Assembly: GCA_964350315.1 (NCBI GenBank) | Contig: CAYGJD010000006.1 | Span: forward strand, 45,937-109,936 | DNA: 64,000 nt | From: JAJZEO01 sp964350315 | Lineage (GTDB): Bacteria; Chlamydiota; Chlamydiia; Chlamydiales; 2-12-FULL-49-11 | Reading direction: 5' to 3' | Part shown: positions 41,506 through 51,427 of the stretch, piece by piece | Layout: every line of letters starts with the position of its first letter | Numbering within the stretch: the stretch's first letter is position 1 | Translations under genes and position numbers: made by a program | Notes under the pieces: generated by a model | The model's database searches: none | The model's input: the letters and a program-made list of their open reading frames with translations, nothing else | Told to the model about the DNA's origin: nothing

Positions 41506-44067
41506 ATGAGATCTTATTTACCACTATTTGTTTCCACAATATTTTTTACGCAGTTTTGTTTTGCTGATAATATCATAGAGACATCTAAGTTGGTCGTTGT
41601 TCGCGAACACCTTTTAGGAATTGAACCTGAATGGAAACCTCATGTGTTAAAAAGTCATGTCACAGGGCAGCCTTATGAAGTTGAGTATTTTGGTGAAGAT
41701 GAGAATGAGGAACCTGTTTTAAGCAAAAAGATTCTTTATTATGAAACAGGAATGAAGCAAGAAGAATCAGATTTTGGTATTGAGGGAGCTGAAAAAGGCT
41801 TACTACACGGACTTTCAGTTAAATGGTATGACAATGGGGTTGAGCAAGAAATTGCTAATTATAAAAATGGTTTGCTACATGGGTTAAGAGTCTCTTTTTA
41901 TACTGATGGAACATTGAGGTCTAAAGAAACCTTCGAGGAGGGTCAAAGTGTAGGTTTAGCAGAAGAATTCTACTCTGACAATACCAAGAAGTGTGAGTTG
42001 CATTATACCAATGGAAAGATCGAAGGTGAAAAGTGGGAGTATTTTCCAAACGGTAAAAGAAAATCACTCACAAGTTATAAAGAAGGAAAAAAAGAAGGGT
42101 ATTCGTTTGAGTGGTTTGAAAATGGCGTTGTTGCAGTAAAGATTTTTTATGAAAATGATCTTTGTACAAATGATGGCAAAAATCCAGGAAGAATTGAATA
42201 TGATGAGTATCATGCTTTAAAAGAAATCGCTGAAACAAAAGCAGGAAAACTTCATGGTGTAATGATTGCCTACTACCCAAGTGGCCAAGAAAAAGTTAAA
42301 GGCAATTATCTAGATGGGTTGAAGCATGGTTCTTGGACTCATTATTTTGAGAATGGTGGAGTGTTAGGAGAAGAACATTTTGATCACAATATTGCAGTAA
42401 AAAAGCATTGGATGAAGCATGAAAATGGGAAAACACACTGGAGTGCTGAATTTGATGAAAAGGGAACAACACTGCAGCCAGTAAAAGTCTATACGCCAGA
42501 AGGAACATTGATAAAACAGTTCTCAATGAAAGAGGGCAAATATCATGGCAAGTATTTTGATTGGTATCCAAGCGGAGTCTTAAAGCTAGATGGCAAACAA
42601 GAAATGGGTTTCTTAGATGGAGAAGTTCTTCAATATTTTGAGAATGGTATGCCATGGATTTTTAGCAACTACAAGAAAGGGAAACTGCAAGGGAAACTAC
42701 AACGGTGGCATGAGAATGGTAATGTAGCCTTTAAAGCAGAATATGTTGATGGTGTTTTTAATGGCGAAGTAATCGAGTGGTACCCTAATGGCGAAATTTG
42801 CCGTAAGGAATATTATAATGAAGGTGAGCCAAACGGATTATTCCAGTTTTATAACGAACAAAACATTTTATTGCAGAGCTCAACATATGAAAATGGAAAA
42901 TTGGTTGGCACAGCAAAAGAGTATGATCCAAAAGGGTATTTGATTTTTGAAGCGAGTTATAAGGAAGGAAAGTTTCACGGAACGATCACATCGTATTTTT
43001 CAGAAGAGAGACTAAATTATGTTTATGAATATCGAGATGGACATAAGAGTGGAAAAAGTATTGAGTATTGGCCAAATGGAAAATTGAAATTCCAAGCTTT
43101 TTATGAAAATAACAAACAAGAGGGAGTCGTTCAAGCATGGTTTGAAAATGGCGCGCCGCATTTTGTTCGTTTCTATAAAGAGGGCGTTACAGTGGGAGAA
43201 CAAAAATTCTACTTTCCACGCGAATCTAATGAAGATGAAGTAGAACCTGTGCTTAGTAAAGTAATAAATTATGATTCAACAGGAAGGCTCCATAAAGAGC
43301 AGAAAACATTTTTCCCTGATGGAAAATCAGCATCTTTAGTGACTTATGAGAATGGTGAACTTCAAGGATTGAAAGCGATTTGGAATGAAAATGGAGATCT
43401 AATCCAAGAGTGTTGGTATGAAAATGGAAAGCTTGAGGGTAAATTCTACATGAGAGATCCAGTGGGGAATGAAATTGTTTGTTATTATGAAAGAAATAAA
43501 AAACATGGCCCTTTTGAGAGATTCTATCCAGAACAACCTCGGTTTGGTAAAGTTAAAGCACTTGAAGCAACCTACTACCGTGGATATATTGATGGTGAAG
43601 TCATAGAATACAATGAAGCTGGCCTTAAAATATCATCATGTAATTTTGAGAAAGGGAAAAAAGAAGGCCCTGCATATGTCTTTGATACAAGAGGACTGCT
43701 TGTTTCAAAGATGCAATTTGTGAATAATAAAAAAGAGGGTGAAGCTCTTCAATACTTTCCTAATGGAAGAATTTACAAAGTCACTCCATTTGTAAATGAT
43801 CAAATTGAAGGGGAACAAATTAGTTATTTTGTAGATGGTAAGATTGCTTCCTCAATTTTTTATACGAAAAATGTAGTGAATGGACTATCACGTTCTTGGA
43901 ATGAAAATGGTGTTCTGGTCTTTGAAGGAGTCTACGTTATGGGGAAAAAAGAAGGGAAGTTCAACAAGTATTACGATAATGGTCATCCAAGGCTTCTCCA
44001 AGAATATAAGGAAGATAAGATTATCTCAAAGAAATCATTCGATCCAGATGGGAATGAACTGGCTTAA
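41506..44067 (+). CDS. Large secreted MORN-repeat (YwqK-like) protein
   Basis: This 853-residue protein starts at ATG 41506 with GGAG six bases before. It has a signal peptide (residues 1-20, FCFADN). Nearly all the rest is about 27-28 tandem units of some 23 residues of the MORN_2 (PF07661) type, with the pattern HG-x-x-x-W/Y-x-NG-x-L-x-x-x-x-x-Y-x-x-G. Examples are EGEKWEYFPNGKRKSLTSY and NGEVIEWYPNGEICRKEYY. Such units form an extended beta sheet. No enzyme domain is visible. It follows the pseudopilin gene after 49 bases, in the same direction, so it may be expressed with the T2SS. Confidence 0.8.
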   Translation: MRSYLPLFVSTIFFTQFCFADNIIETSKLVVVREHLLGIEPEWKPHVLKSHVTGQPYEVEYFGEDENEEPVLSKKILYYETGMKQEESDFGIEGAEKGLLHGLSVKWYDNGVEQEIANYKNGLLHGLRVSFYTDGTLRSKETFEEGQSVGLAEEFYSDNTKKCELHYTNGKIEGEKWEYFPNGKRKSLTSYKEGKKEGYSFEWFENGVVAVKIFYENDLCTNDGKNPGRIEYDEYHALKEIAETKAGKLHGVMIAYYPSGQEKVKGNYLDGLKHGSWTHYFENGGVLGEEHFDHNIAVKKHWMKHENGKTHWSAEFDEKGTTLQPVKVYTPEGTLIKQFSMKEGKYHGKYFDWYPSGVLKLDGKQEMGFLDGEVLQYFENGMPWIFSNYKKGKLQGKLQRWHENGNVAFKAEYVDGVFNGEVIEWYPNGEICRKEYYNEGEPNGLFQFYNEQNILLQSSTYENGKLVGTAKEYDPKGYLIFEASYKEGKFHGTITSYFSEERLNYVYEYRDGHKSGKSIEYWPNGKLKFQAFYENNKQEGVVQAWFENGAPHFVRFYKEGVTVGEQKFYFPRESNEDEVEPVLSKVINYDSTGRLHKEQKTFFPDGKSASLVTYENGELQGLKAIWNENGDLIQECWYENGKLEGKFYMRDPVGNEIVCYYERNKKHGPFERFYPEQPRFGKVKALEATYYRGYIDGEVIEYNEAGLKISSCNFEKGKKEGPAYVFDTRGLLVSKMQFVNNKKEGEALQYFPNGRIYKVTPFVNDQIEGEQISYFVDGKIASSIFYTKNVVNGLSRSWNENGVLVFEGVYVMGKKEGKFNKYYDNGHPRLLQEYKEDKIISKKSFDPDGNELA

Positions 44068-44642
44068 GGGAGTGTTTTTAAGAGAGTAAAAAGGGCCCAG
44101 GTTGAGCGGCTTTTGCATTTTTTTATGCTAAAATGCTTTTCAATAAGAGGGGTTAACTCTTTTTGTAGCTTGCCTGGTATTTCTAAGAAAATAACGCCAT
44201 CATCAGCTACGATACTTAGTTTCGTGCTTAGAAGAAGAATTAAGCGCGTATAACCTTCGATCCCTATCGGATAAGGAGGATGAAGAAGAACTAAATCATA
44301 TTTTCTTTCGTCTGAGATACTTTCTAAAAGAGAAAAAGCGTCTGTTTGAAAGACTTGTGCTTTTTTCACTTCATCTAATGTCAATAAATTTTTACGGATT
44401 GCTTCGTTGCATTCGCCGCTTAAATCGTTGAATAAAACAAATCCTGCGCCTCTGCTTAGAGCTTCTATTCCCATTGCCCCAGAGCCCGCGAATAAATCTA
44501 AAACATTGGCATCTTGTATGATGGTCTGGCACGAATCAAACACCATCCCTCTAAGCAAAGAGGTAGCAGGACGAGTTTCACGTCTTGCAGGGGTTTCAAT
44601 TTTTCGGCCCTTGTGCTTTCCGCTTATTACATATATAGACAT
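44064..44642 (-). CDS. rsmD: 16S rRNA (guanine-N2) methyltransferase RsmD-like
   Basis: This 192-residue protein has the RsmD layout: YVISGKHKGRKIETP, RPATSLLRGMVFD (usually RPTTDRVRE-LF), motif I VLDLFAGSGAMGIEALSRGA near residue 48, and FNDLSGE near 72. The catalytic motif IV reads LLHPPY near 120 where RsmD proteins have DPPY/F. RsmD methylates G966 of 16S rRNA. Because the first motif residue is changed, activity is uncertain. The stop overlaps the convergent MORN gene by 4 bases. Confidence 0.8.
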   Translation of the reverse strand: MSIYVISGKHKGRKIETPARRETRPATSLLRGMVFDSCQTIIQDANVLDLFAGSGAMGIEALSRGAGFVLFNDLSGECNEAIRKNLLTLDEVKKAQVFQTDAFSLLESISDERKYDLVLLHPPYPIGIEGYTRLILLLSTKLSIVADDGVIFLEIPGKLQKELTPLIEKHFSIKKCKSRSTWALFTLLKTLP

Positions 44643-44809
44643 AAGAGTAGTTTAGTAATTATCGCTTGATTTGTCAATCTAATGTAGTTTTAGTGTGTGT
44701 CTTTGAGGTAAAGGCTTTAAAGACCCCATAGAGGCTTCAAGAAGGGGAAATTCAAGTGACTTGAGATGGTAATGAAGAAAAGAAATTAGTCAGAGTAAGA
44801 ATGACTTTG

Positions 44810-47800
44810 TTATCGCGTTAATAGAGGGATGTTTTGAGCAGAAAATCTCTCGTTTGCTCGTATTAGCGCACTTCCATCGCCTGTTTCAATGAACTCCATA
44901 AAGTCGTCAAGAGAAGTTTCTCTAACATAATCTTGCTCTAAGCGAGAAGGTGAGTGATGAGCATCTTTAAATGAAATAGTTTTGGGAATGTTGATAAATC
45001 GATCACCATTGTAGGCTTGAATAAGTAACTTAATTTCTTTCTTGCTCTGTGTTTGGCCATATATTTTGAAGGCTTTATTTGCGTAAAGTTGTTTTGATTG
45101 GAAGTTGTTTGTAAACAACTCTGTTGAATCATCTTGGTTTATTTTTACCACTTTCGTAGAAAAACCAATGGGTCTATGAACGCGCTTGGTCAAGGCAGCA
45201 AGTTTTCTTGAAAATGAGGAGTGCGTTCTTGCATGTACAGCATCGCCCTTGCATAGTCCTGTTAAAAGATCTAACATTCCAAGATTGTTGTCATCACTTG
45301 TGCTTGCAGCAAAGAGAGAGAAAGTATCTGGAATTCCATTTATAAGGGAGCTTATCATCTGTCTTTGTAGACGTAGATTTTTCATAAAGCGTCCATCTGA
45401 AAGAAGTATTAAAGTGTGGGGCTCTCCTGTTTCTCTTGCTCGAGACTTTAATGTCTCAATAATATGAGCAAATGCAGCTATATTAGTTTTTCCACGCTGT
45501 TTTGTTTCACTAAGATGTTTACGCATAAATTTCAGTGAATTTTTGTTAACAGCTAGATCTTTTGGACTCAACCACTCAACATCAAAGTCGAACATCGCAA
45601 TATTATAAGATGTTCCCTCATCAAGATAAGCAAGAGATTGAGAAATAGCTTTTTTAAAGGTGTGAAATCTGTGCTCTTCAATAGTTGAAGAGCGGTCAAG
45701 TAAGTAGTAAATGTGATTTGGTGCTGGATCAACATCATTTTTGTCGATCGGTGCTAAGAGAATGGAAAAAAGAAATCCATCACCTGTCTTTTTTGGTGTT
45801 GTTCTAACTAAGACATCAAACTCATCACCAAGCGAGTCTGTGTTAAGATAAGTAAGTGATGGGATTGTAGTTAAGCCTAGATGCGTAAAACGACTTAGTT
45901 GATTTTTTTCTCTTGCAAGTTCAATAAATGATGCTCGCTGACTGAATGGAGTGGTAGAAATAAGATTTGGATCGCCTCCACTTAATGGAAGAAATGGAGT
46001 TTGGGTTAATTCAATTCTAGGGAGAAGAAAATAGGTGCCGGGGATCGAAGCATCAATATTAGTTTGGTAGCTTAAAAGAGCATCTTTTTGATCATAGTAA
46101 AAGGATCTTGAAAAATCAGAGTAGTTAGTAGCAAGTATTTTGGGAGGAATGCAAGTCGATTTATAAATTTCATCAAAATCAATAAAATTGATCTCAGAAA
46201 TAGAGAATGCTTCTGGAAATGAAATCGATGAAGCAACACATTTGATGTCATTTAAGTTGTTTGTTTGTGAGAATTTTAAAAGAGAAAGAGTTGAACTTTG
46301 TAGATCAGAAGTAGAAAGGTCGATTTCTAGAAGTTCAGGGCTTAGTTCTAAATGGCAAACAAAGTGACCCTGCTCATCATTAGGTACCCAATAAAAAGAA
46401 ATTGGAGAGTATTTCGTTGTTAAAGTGCTAATCTTTGAGGTAAGAGTAACTTTATCTATGTCGTATTCACAATAGGATTGTGTGTATACATGGTCATCGC
46501 ATTCGTGGTGTGGTCTAACATTGTTATCATGTACAAGCATTGCCTCAATATTTTCAGATTTTTTCGGGGAGAAGAGGATTGTTTGGCTTGAGATGCTTTT
46601 AAGATCAAACAGGCAATCAACATGTTCAAATTTCTCAGCATGACAAAAATAGTTCTTTTCTGAATAGGGCTCTCTTAAGTAAGAGAACGATCCTTTTGTT
46701 AGCCTTAGAGGAGAAACTTTAATTAATAATCTATTCACGGTGTCAGGATAGATAAATTCATCATCGTAGAGAGGAGATCTATCTTGTCCAAAAGTAGAAG
46801 GAAATAGAGATGCGACATACAAGTTATCAGTCATTGTAAGAGAAATATCATTTACAACTTTTCCTGTGTATGCGCAGTCATTAATTGATAAAAGGATATT
46901 TTGAGCTTCATTCCACCCTAAACCTTTTTGATGCGTTGGTCTTGAGCTAACAGGGAGAGTTTGAATGCTTAATTGTGCAGTTTTAACAGAGGTGTTTTTG
47001 CATAAAAGAGAGATAGGCGCATAAAAATCATCAAAATAGACCCCAGCAAACGTGAATGAACAATGGATTGGATTAGTTGAAGTAGTCGCTGTCAAATCGT
47101 ATTTTTCATTTTGTTCTTTATCATATGGGAAATATCTACTTGGGTTTGAGCTGTATGAATCAACAGCTAAAATATATTCATTTGGTGTTGCCTCATATGA
47201 GAGAGGGCAGATGATGGGTTCAATTGATCCATGAGAGGGAGCTTTTTCAATGCCGCTATTAAGTTTAATGATATTGCATGCATTCATTTGTGATAGATTA
47301 AAAAAGAGGGGCGTATTAAAAGCTATAAGTGAATTAACAGCATCTATCTCATCTAGTTTATATGTGTTCTCACTTCCGAGGGGAAACTGCTTTGCCAAGA
47401 TTCTTTCATCGATAGTTTGTTGAACTTTTTCAACACGCGTTAGTAGTAGATTTAGAATTTGTGTTGATTCAGATGAAAAAGAAGGTTCTTGAAATGTTGA
47501 ATGGAAAATAGCTTTTATTTTTCTATATTCAACAATTTTTAGATATTCAGAAGCTAAATTTTCTTTCCAGACACAAAGGCCTTCTATAGAATCTGGCAAT
47601 GAAACTTTTGTAAGAGCAGAAAAATAACTGTTTTTCGATAAAACCTTTTTATTCTCGATGTCACTTAAAGAAGTGAAATAAGGTAGATCGGTTAAGTTTA
47701 GAGAAGCATTTAAGTTAATGCTCTTATTGATTTGAAAGTTTGGTTTTAGAGCAGCAGGTTGCTCAATCATTCGATCGATTTTAGTTGTATTGGGAATGTT

Positions 47801-48454
47801 TTTTGTGTCAGGTGTTGCACAGACAAGGAGTTGTTGATCTAAAGTTTTTTCAAGTCTTGTGATGCTGGAAGAAAGAAATGCTCCTAAGAAGCTGTCTTCA
47901 ACATTCCATTCGCCCGCGTGGAAAATGTGATTAGTTGTTAGTTGTTCTCGATAGTATGGAAATGCTCCGAGGGGGTCTTTAAGCCAAAATTGACCAAATG
48001 GAATAAAATTTGGATAGGTTTCTCCTTTAAATAAGTGCTTTTTAGCACATGGAGGGGAGTTAAGTGCCACCCCTTTTATTTCTATTTGAGGAAAAACTAT
48101 TTTCGAACTTGGCGAAGAAGGTTTTACCTTCTCATTCAAAATAGATTTGCAGGAAGTTTTTAAGGAGAGATCTATGCCGCTTTTAGAAAGAAGTCTATTG
48201 AAAAAATCATTGCCTTGTTCCTTACCTGGAAGTTCAATGGTAAGGAGTTCTTGTTTCAAAATGAATGTACTGACAGATGCTTCAAAGCTTTGGTCAAGAA
48301 AGTCTTTATTTTTGCTTTCTATTGCAGGGACTCTTATTGGCCATAACATTGTTGCAGTCATTTGCGGGCTAGCACTATGTGCAAAGGAGCATGCTAAGAG
48401 TGCTAATGCAAACTTTAGGTTGCGACAAATGTTATTAAGTTTGGTCTGAACCAA
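44810..48454 (-). CDS. Large exported von Willebrand factor A domain protein
   Basis: This 1214-residue protein starts at TTG 48454 (AGGGAAG upstream). It has a signal peptide (about residues 12-28, FALALLACSFAHS). The N-terminal 890 residues are beta-rich and match nothing I recognise. A vWA domain lies at about 905-1090: IYYLLDRSSTIEE gives DxSxT of the metal (MIDAS) site, GKTNIAAF supplies the Thr, and LLSDGRF the Asp. The last 120 residues are mixed. The DxSxS motif with Thr as the last residue still allows metal binding. It follows the exported TPR gene after 51 bases, so they are likely one operon. A role in envelope protein assembly or adhesion is inference. Confidence 0.75.
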   Translation of the reverse strand: MVQTKLNNICRNLKFALALLACSFAHSASPQMTATMLWPIRVPAIESKNKDFLDQSFEASVSTFILKQELLTIELPGKEQGNDFFNRLLSKSGIDLSLKTSCKSILNEKVKPSSPSSKIVFPQIEIKGVALNSPPCAKKHLFKGETYPNFIPFGQFWLKDPLGAFPYYREQLTTNHIFHAGEWNVEDSFLGAFLSSSITRLEKTLDQQLLVCATPDTKNIPNTTKIDRMIEQPAALKPNFQINKSINLNASLNLTDLPYFTSLSDIENKKVLSKNSYFSALTKVSLPDSIEGLCVWKENLASEYLKIVEYRKIKAIFHSTFQEPSFSSESTQILNLLLTRVEKVQQTIDERILAKQFPLGSENTYKLDEIDAVNSLIAFNTPLFFNLSQMNACNIIKLNSGIEKAPSHGSIEPIICPLSYEATPNEYILAVDSYSSNPSRYFPYDKEQNEKYDLTATTSTNPIHCSFTFAGVYFDDFYAPISLLCKNTSVKTAQLSIQTLPVSSRPTHQKGLGWNEAQNILLSINDCAYTGKVVNDISLTMTDNLYVASLFPSTFGQDRSPLYDDEFIYPDTVNRLLIKVSPLRLTKGSFSYLREPYSEKNYFCHAEKFEHVDCLFDLKSISSQTILFSPKKSENIEAMLVHDNNVRPHHECDDHVYTQSYCEYDIDKVTLTSKISTLTTKYSPISFYWVPNDEQGHFVCHLELSPELLEIDLSTSDLQSSTLSLLKFSQTNNLNDIKCVASSISFPEAFSISEINFIDFDEIYKSTCIPPKILATNYSDFSRSFYYDQKDALLSYQTNIDASIPGTYFLLPRIELTQTPFLPLSGGDPNLISTTPFSQRASFIELAREKNQLSRFTHLGLTTIPSLTYLNTDSLGDEFDVLVRTTPKKTGDGFLFSILLAPIDKNDVDPAPNHIYYLLDRSSTIEEHRFHTFKKAISQSLAYLDEGTSYNIAMFDFDVEWLSPKDLAVNKNSLKFMRKHLSETKQRGKTNIAAFAHIIETLKSRARETGEPHTLILLSDGRFMKNLRLQRQMISSLINGIPDTFSLFAASTSDDNNLGMLDLLTGLCKGDAVHARTHSSFSRKLAALTKRVHRPIGFSTKVVKINQDDSTELFTNNFQSKQLYANKAFKIYGQTQSKKEIKLLIQAYNGDRFINIPKTISFKDAHHSPSRLEQDYVRETSLDDFMEFIETGDGSALIRANERFSAQNIPLLTR

Positions 48455-48505
48455 TATCTTCCCTATCCATTACTTATCGTGATCCAATCGTACGTATAGA
48501 TCTTA

Positions 48506-51346
48506 TTATATCTTGGACTTCTTCATAGAAGAGAGACTCTTCTTAGAGCGAATCTTTAAGTAAAAAGAAGTACTTGATTCAGCAATCGTGCTTAAATTTG
48601 TTCTTGCTGTATCCATGAACTTCAATCCATCAGATGATCTGCCATCTGCATGCGCAAGCATTGCCTCACAACGAGCAATCTCTGCATCTAGGAAGTTCAT
48701 ATACGTTCCATAGATATTAGCTTTTTGTTGATCACTTTTTAAATTCTTGTGGTATTCAACAACCATAGGGTCTTCTAAGTTTTCAAAGTCTTCTTTTACA
48801 CGATTTAGAAAGAAAAGATAGCGCATTGGGCGAGTATTTTCAGGAGAAATTTGTGCTCTTATCCAAGCATACTCTAAAGCAGCTTCTAAATGTAGAGGCT
48901 CAGAAGCAACATTCTTACGAATTTGTAGTTCTTTCATTTCATTTAAGATTTTAAAAACTTGGGCATTTTCTTCTACTTTTGATTCATTATTCATGAGAGA
49001 GAACTTTAGTCGAAGAGCGTGAAGAGTTGCGTACTCAGAAACAAACGTTGGTCTGTTTCTGAAGTTTTCTGCAATAAATTTGAATGTATCATAAGCGCTT
49101 TCTGTCTGATCTACTTGATCATAAGTTTTTGCTAATTCGATCATTGTTTCTTTCTGAAGTTTCCAGTCCCAATCTGCATGTTTTGTTTGTTGCTCTATTA
49201 AGTTTTTCAATAGATCAATTTTCTTATCAGGATTGTTTTCTCTTCCAACAAGGTTGGCAAGCTTAAGAACTTCCCACTCTAAAAATGTTTGATTGCTTGA
49301 AAGATCAATCAGTTCGTATGACTCTTTCTTCAATAAGACGTTTTCAAAAAGGGCAAAAGCCTTGTCATAAGAATCCTTATGAGATGCATCTGGAATGAAT
49401 CCGTCTGCTGCAAACACTTGTGGGGATTCCATAGTTCTATCGTAATAGTGGTTAGCAAGCCATAGCTTGTTCTCAAGTTTGATCGGGAGGTCTTGAAGTT
49501 TCATTGCATCATATAAGTGAGTTGCCGCTAGATCATATAGATGTGGATCTTTTATCCCTTTTGTTAATTTTTCAGTTCTTTCTATAAGAGATAGATAGAC
49601 ATTGAATAATTCAAGGTGAATAGAAGATTTTTGTCCTAATTCAGAATCACCAGAAAGGGCAGCTTCTGCGTGTTCACAGAAAAGTTCAGGGTCACCGCCA
49701 GTCTTATGGTGACAAAGAGCGATTAACAGGTGAGCCTCAGAGGCCGCTGCATCATCTTTATAAAGAGAGATAAAGTTGTTTAAGTAGTTTGTTGAGTTTT
49801 CATACTCTTCAAGCTCGTAGGCTATTTTCCCTTGTAAAAAGAGGCATTCTTTTCGTTCGTTTTGTGTAAGAACGTTGTCTTTTGACATTACTTGGTTCAA
49901 ATCATACAAGAAATCGTTTTTTGAATAATTTACATCTGTGCCTGCTTCGACAACTTTTAGTAAGTTCAAAGAAGTTGAAAGATAATACTTCCAAGCGATA
50001 GCTGAATGATTGCTCTCTGGATATTTCTGCAAGAAGTTGTTTAACATAAGACGACTTTCAAGCCAATTTTCATTGCTATATGTCACTAAACTATATTCTA
50101 GATAAAGTGTTTCAAGGTCTTCAAAGTCAGGATGGTTTTCAAGAATGGCAGCAAGTTTCTCCTCAGCAGCAGCAAAGTCTCCAGCTTCTTTAAGAATCAT
50201 CGCGTGAATAAATGTTGCTTGTGGAAGTTCGCTGTCTTTTGGAAAACTTTCTTGAAGTTTTGCCATTGTATTTTCATACAGTTCGCTAGATTTTAGATTT
50301 TGAGCACAATTTAGTTGCATCAATAATGCATTACGCATCTCTGGCTTGGTGCTATCTGCAGTAGCTACATATTTTGTTAGCCAAGTATTTGCATCTTCAA
50401 ATTTTTCAAGAGCGAAATAACTACGTCCAATAATGTAGTCTAGTGTAGCTCGTTTCTCAGGTCCAATGTCTTGAAGAATTGGTTCATATGCTGTCACAAC
50501 TTCAGAAAAACGGTCTTCTTGAAAGAAAAGGATCAAACGATTTAGTGCAGCATCGCCAGCTTTTACACCTTTTTTATTCACAATTTTAGAAAAAGTTTCA
50601 ATTGCTGCTGCAGGATCAAATTCAGATTGTGCAAGTGCTGCATGAAAAAGAAGTTCTTCGTGTTGATCTTGATGTCTATTTGCAAGTTCTAGAAACAATG
50701 CTGCTGCTTTAGTGTTTTCTTGTCTTAAGCGATAAATTTCAGCTAAAGCAAACATTGTAGGATCGTTAAAAGAGGATCCCATGACTTTTTCATAAAGAGG
50801 TTCAGCTAGTTGTAGTAGGTGTTGTTTTTGTTTTCCATCTTCGAGTTTTGCAGCAGAACGGAAATGAGCTTCTGCCATTAGGAAGTGGAATTCATCAGCG
50901 CGAAGTTCAATCTCTTCTGACTTATGAGTAAGGTATGGAGAGCCCTCTTGAATCATTGATTTATATTGACCTAGCTCATAGTAACATTGAAGTTTATTGA
51001 GAGCGACTTTTCCGCTTATTTCAGTGTTTGTGATTTTGCTGTATGTTGCAAGAGCTTCTGTATATGAGGCTTCTTGTAAGAAAAGGTCTCCTAGAATTCC
51101 TCGAAGGTGGTCATTAATTTTACTTTTTGGATAAGTAGCCATGAAATCGATGATTTGACTTTTTACAACTTTATAATCTTGGTCTTTCCAGTATTCTGCA
51201 ATTCGGCGAATTAGAAAGGCCTCTTCTTTGTTTTCAATTCCGTAGGAAAAAGGTGACGTTTCAGCGAGAAGAGGAGAAATTACGCAGCTTGCTGAAACAG
51301 TAAGAAGTGTAAAAAAATGAAAACTTTTACGAGACAATCGATCCAT
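48506..51346 (-). CDS. Large exported TPR-repeat protein
   Basis: This 946-residue protein has AAGGTG before its ATG and a signal peptide (about residues 8-28, SPLLAE). The rest is all helical, with many TPR-like units: YTEALATYSKI, YYELGQYKSMIQEGSPYL, IIGRSYFALEKFEDANTWL and AGDFAAAEEKLAAILENHPDFE. It resembles a long periplasmic protein-interaction scaffold of the YbgF/BamD type but is much longer. A promoter lies just upstream at 51373-51400. The vWA gene follows, 51 bases downstream. Confidence 0.75.
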   Translation of the reverse strand: MDRLSRKSFHFFTLLTVSASCVISPLLAETSPFSYGIENKEEAFLIRRIAEYWKDQDYKVVKSQIIDFMATYPKSKINDHLRGILGDLFLQEASYTEALATYSKITNTEISGKVALNKLQCYYELGQYKSMIQEGSPYLTHKSEEIELRADEFHFLMAEAHFRSAAKLEDGKQKQHLLQLAEPLYEKVMGSSFNDPTMFALAEIYRLRQENTKAAALFLELANRHQDQHEELLFHAALAQSEFDPAAAIETFSKIVNKKGVKAGDAALNRLILFFQEDRFSEVVTAYEPILQDIGPEKRATLDYIIGRSYFALEKFEDANTWLTKYVATADSTKPEMRNALLMQLNCAQNLKSSELYENTMAKLQESFPKDSELPQATFIHAMILKEAGDFAAAEEKLAAILENHPDFEDLETLYLEYSLVTYSNENWLESRLMLNNFLQKYPESNHSAIAWKYYLSTSLNLLKVVEAGTDVNYSKNDFLYDLNQVMSKDNVLTQNERKECLFLQGKIAYELEEYENSTNYLNNFISLYKDDAAASEAHLLIALCHHKTGGDPELFCEHAEAALSGDSELGQKSSIHLELFNVYLSLIERTEKLTKGIKDPHLYDLAATHLYDAMKLQDLPIKLENKLWLANHYYDRTMESPQVFAADGFIPDASHKDSYDKAFALFENVLLKKESYELIDLSSNQTFLEWEVLKLANLVGRENNPDKKIDLLKNLIEQQTKHADWDWKLQKETMIELAKTYDQVDQTESAYDTFKFIAENFRNRPTFVSEYATLHALRLKFSLMNNESKVEENAQVFKILNEMKELQIRKNVASEPLHLEAALEYAWIRAQISPENTRPMRYLFFLNRVKEDFENLEDPMVVEYHKNLKSDQQKANIYGTYMNFLDAEIARCEAMLAHADGRSSDGLKFMDTARTNLSTIAESSTSFYLKIRSKKSLSSMKKSKI

Positions 51347-51372
51347 GGAGACACCTTAATTGTTTTTGACGG

Positions 51373-51400
51373 ATTATACAATTTAAAGCATAAGAAACAA
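51373..51400 (-). promoter_or_regulatory. Promoter of the exported TPR/vWA genes
   Basis: On the minus strand TTGTTT (51400-51395) and TATAAT (51378-51373) have a 16-base spacer, 26 bases before the ATG at 51346. Confidence 0.5.
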
Positions 51401-51427
51401 ATGAAAAATTTGTTACATGCTATTGGA

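Noticed and set aside
41506..44067. MORN-repeat region as a DNA tandem repeat or recombination hotspot
   Set aside because: The units are repeated only at protein level; nucleotide copies are strongly diverged.
44643..44809. Possible small gene or RNA between rsmD and the vWA gene
   Set aside because: The gap of 167 bases has no open frame with a ribosome binding site and no strong hairpin.
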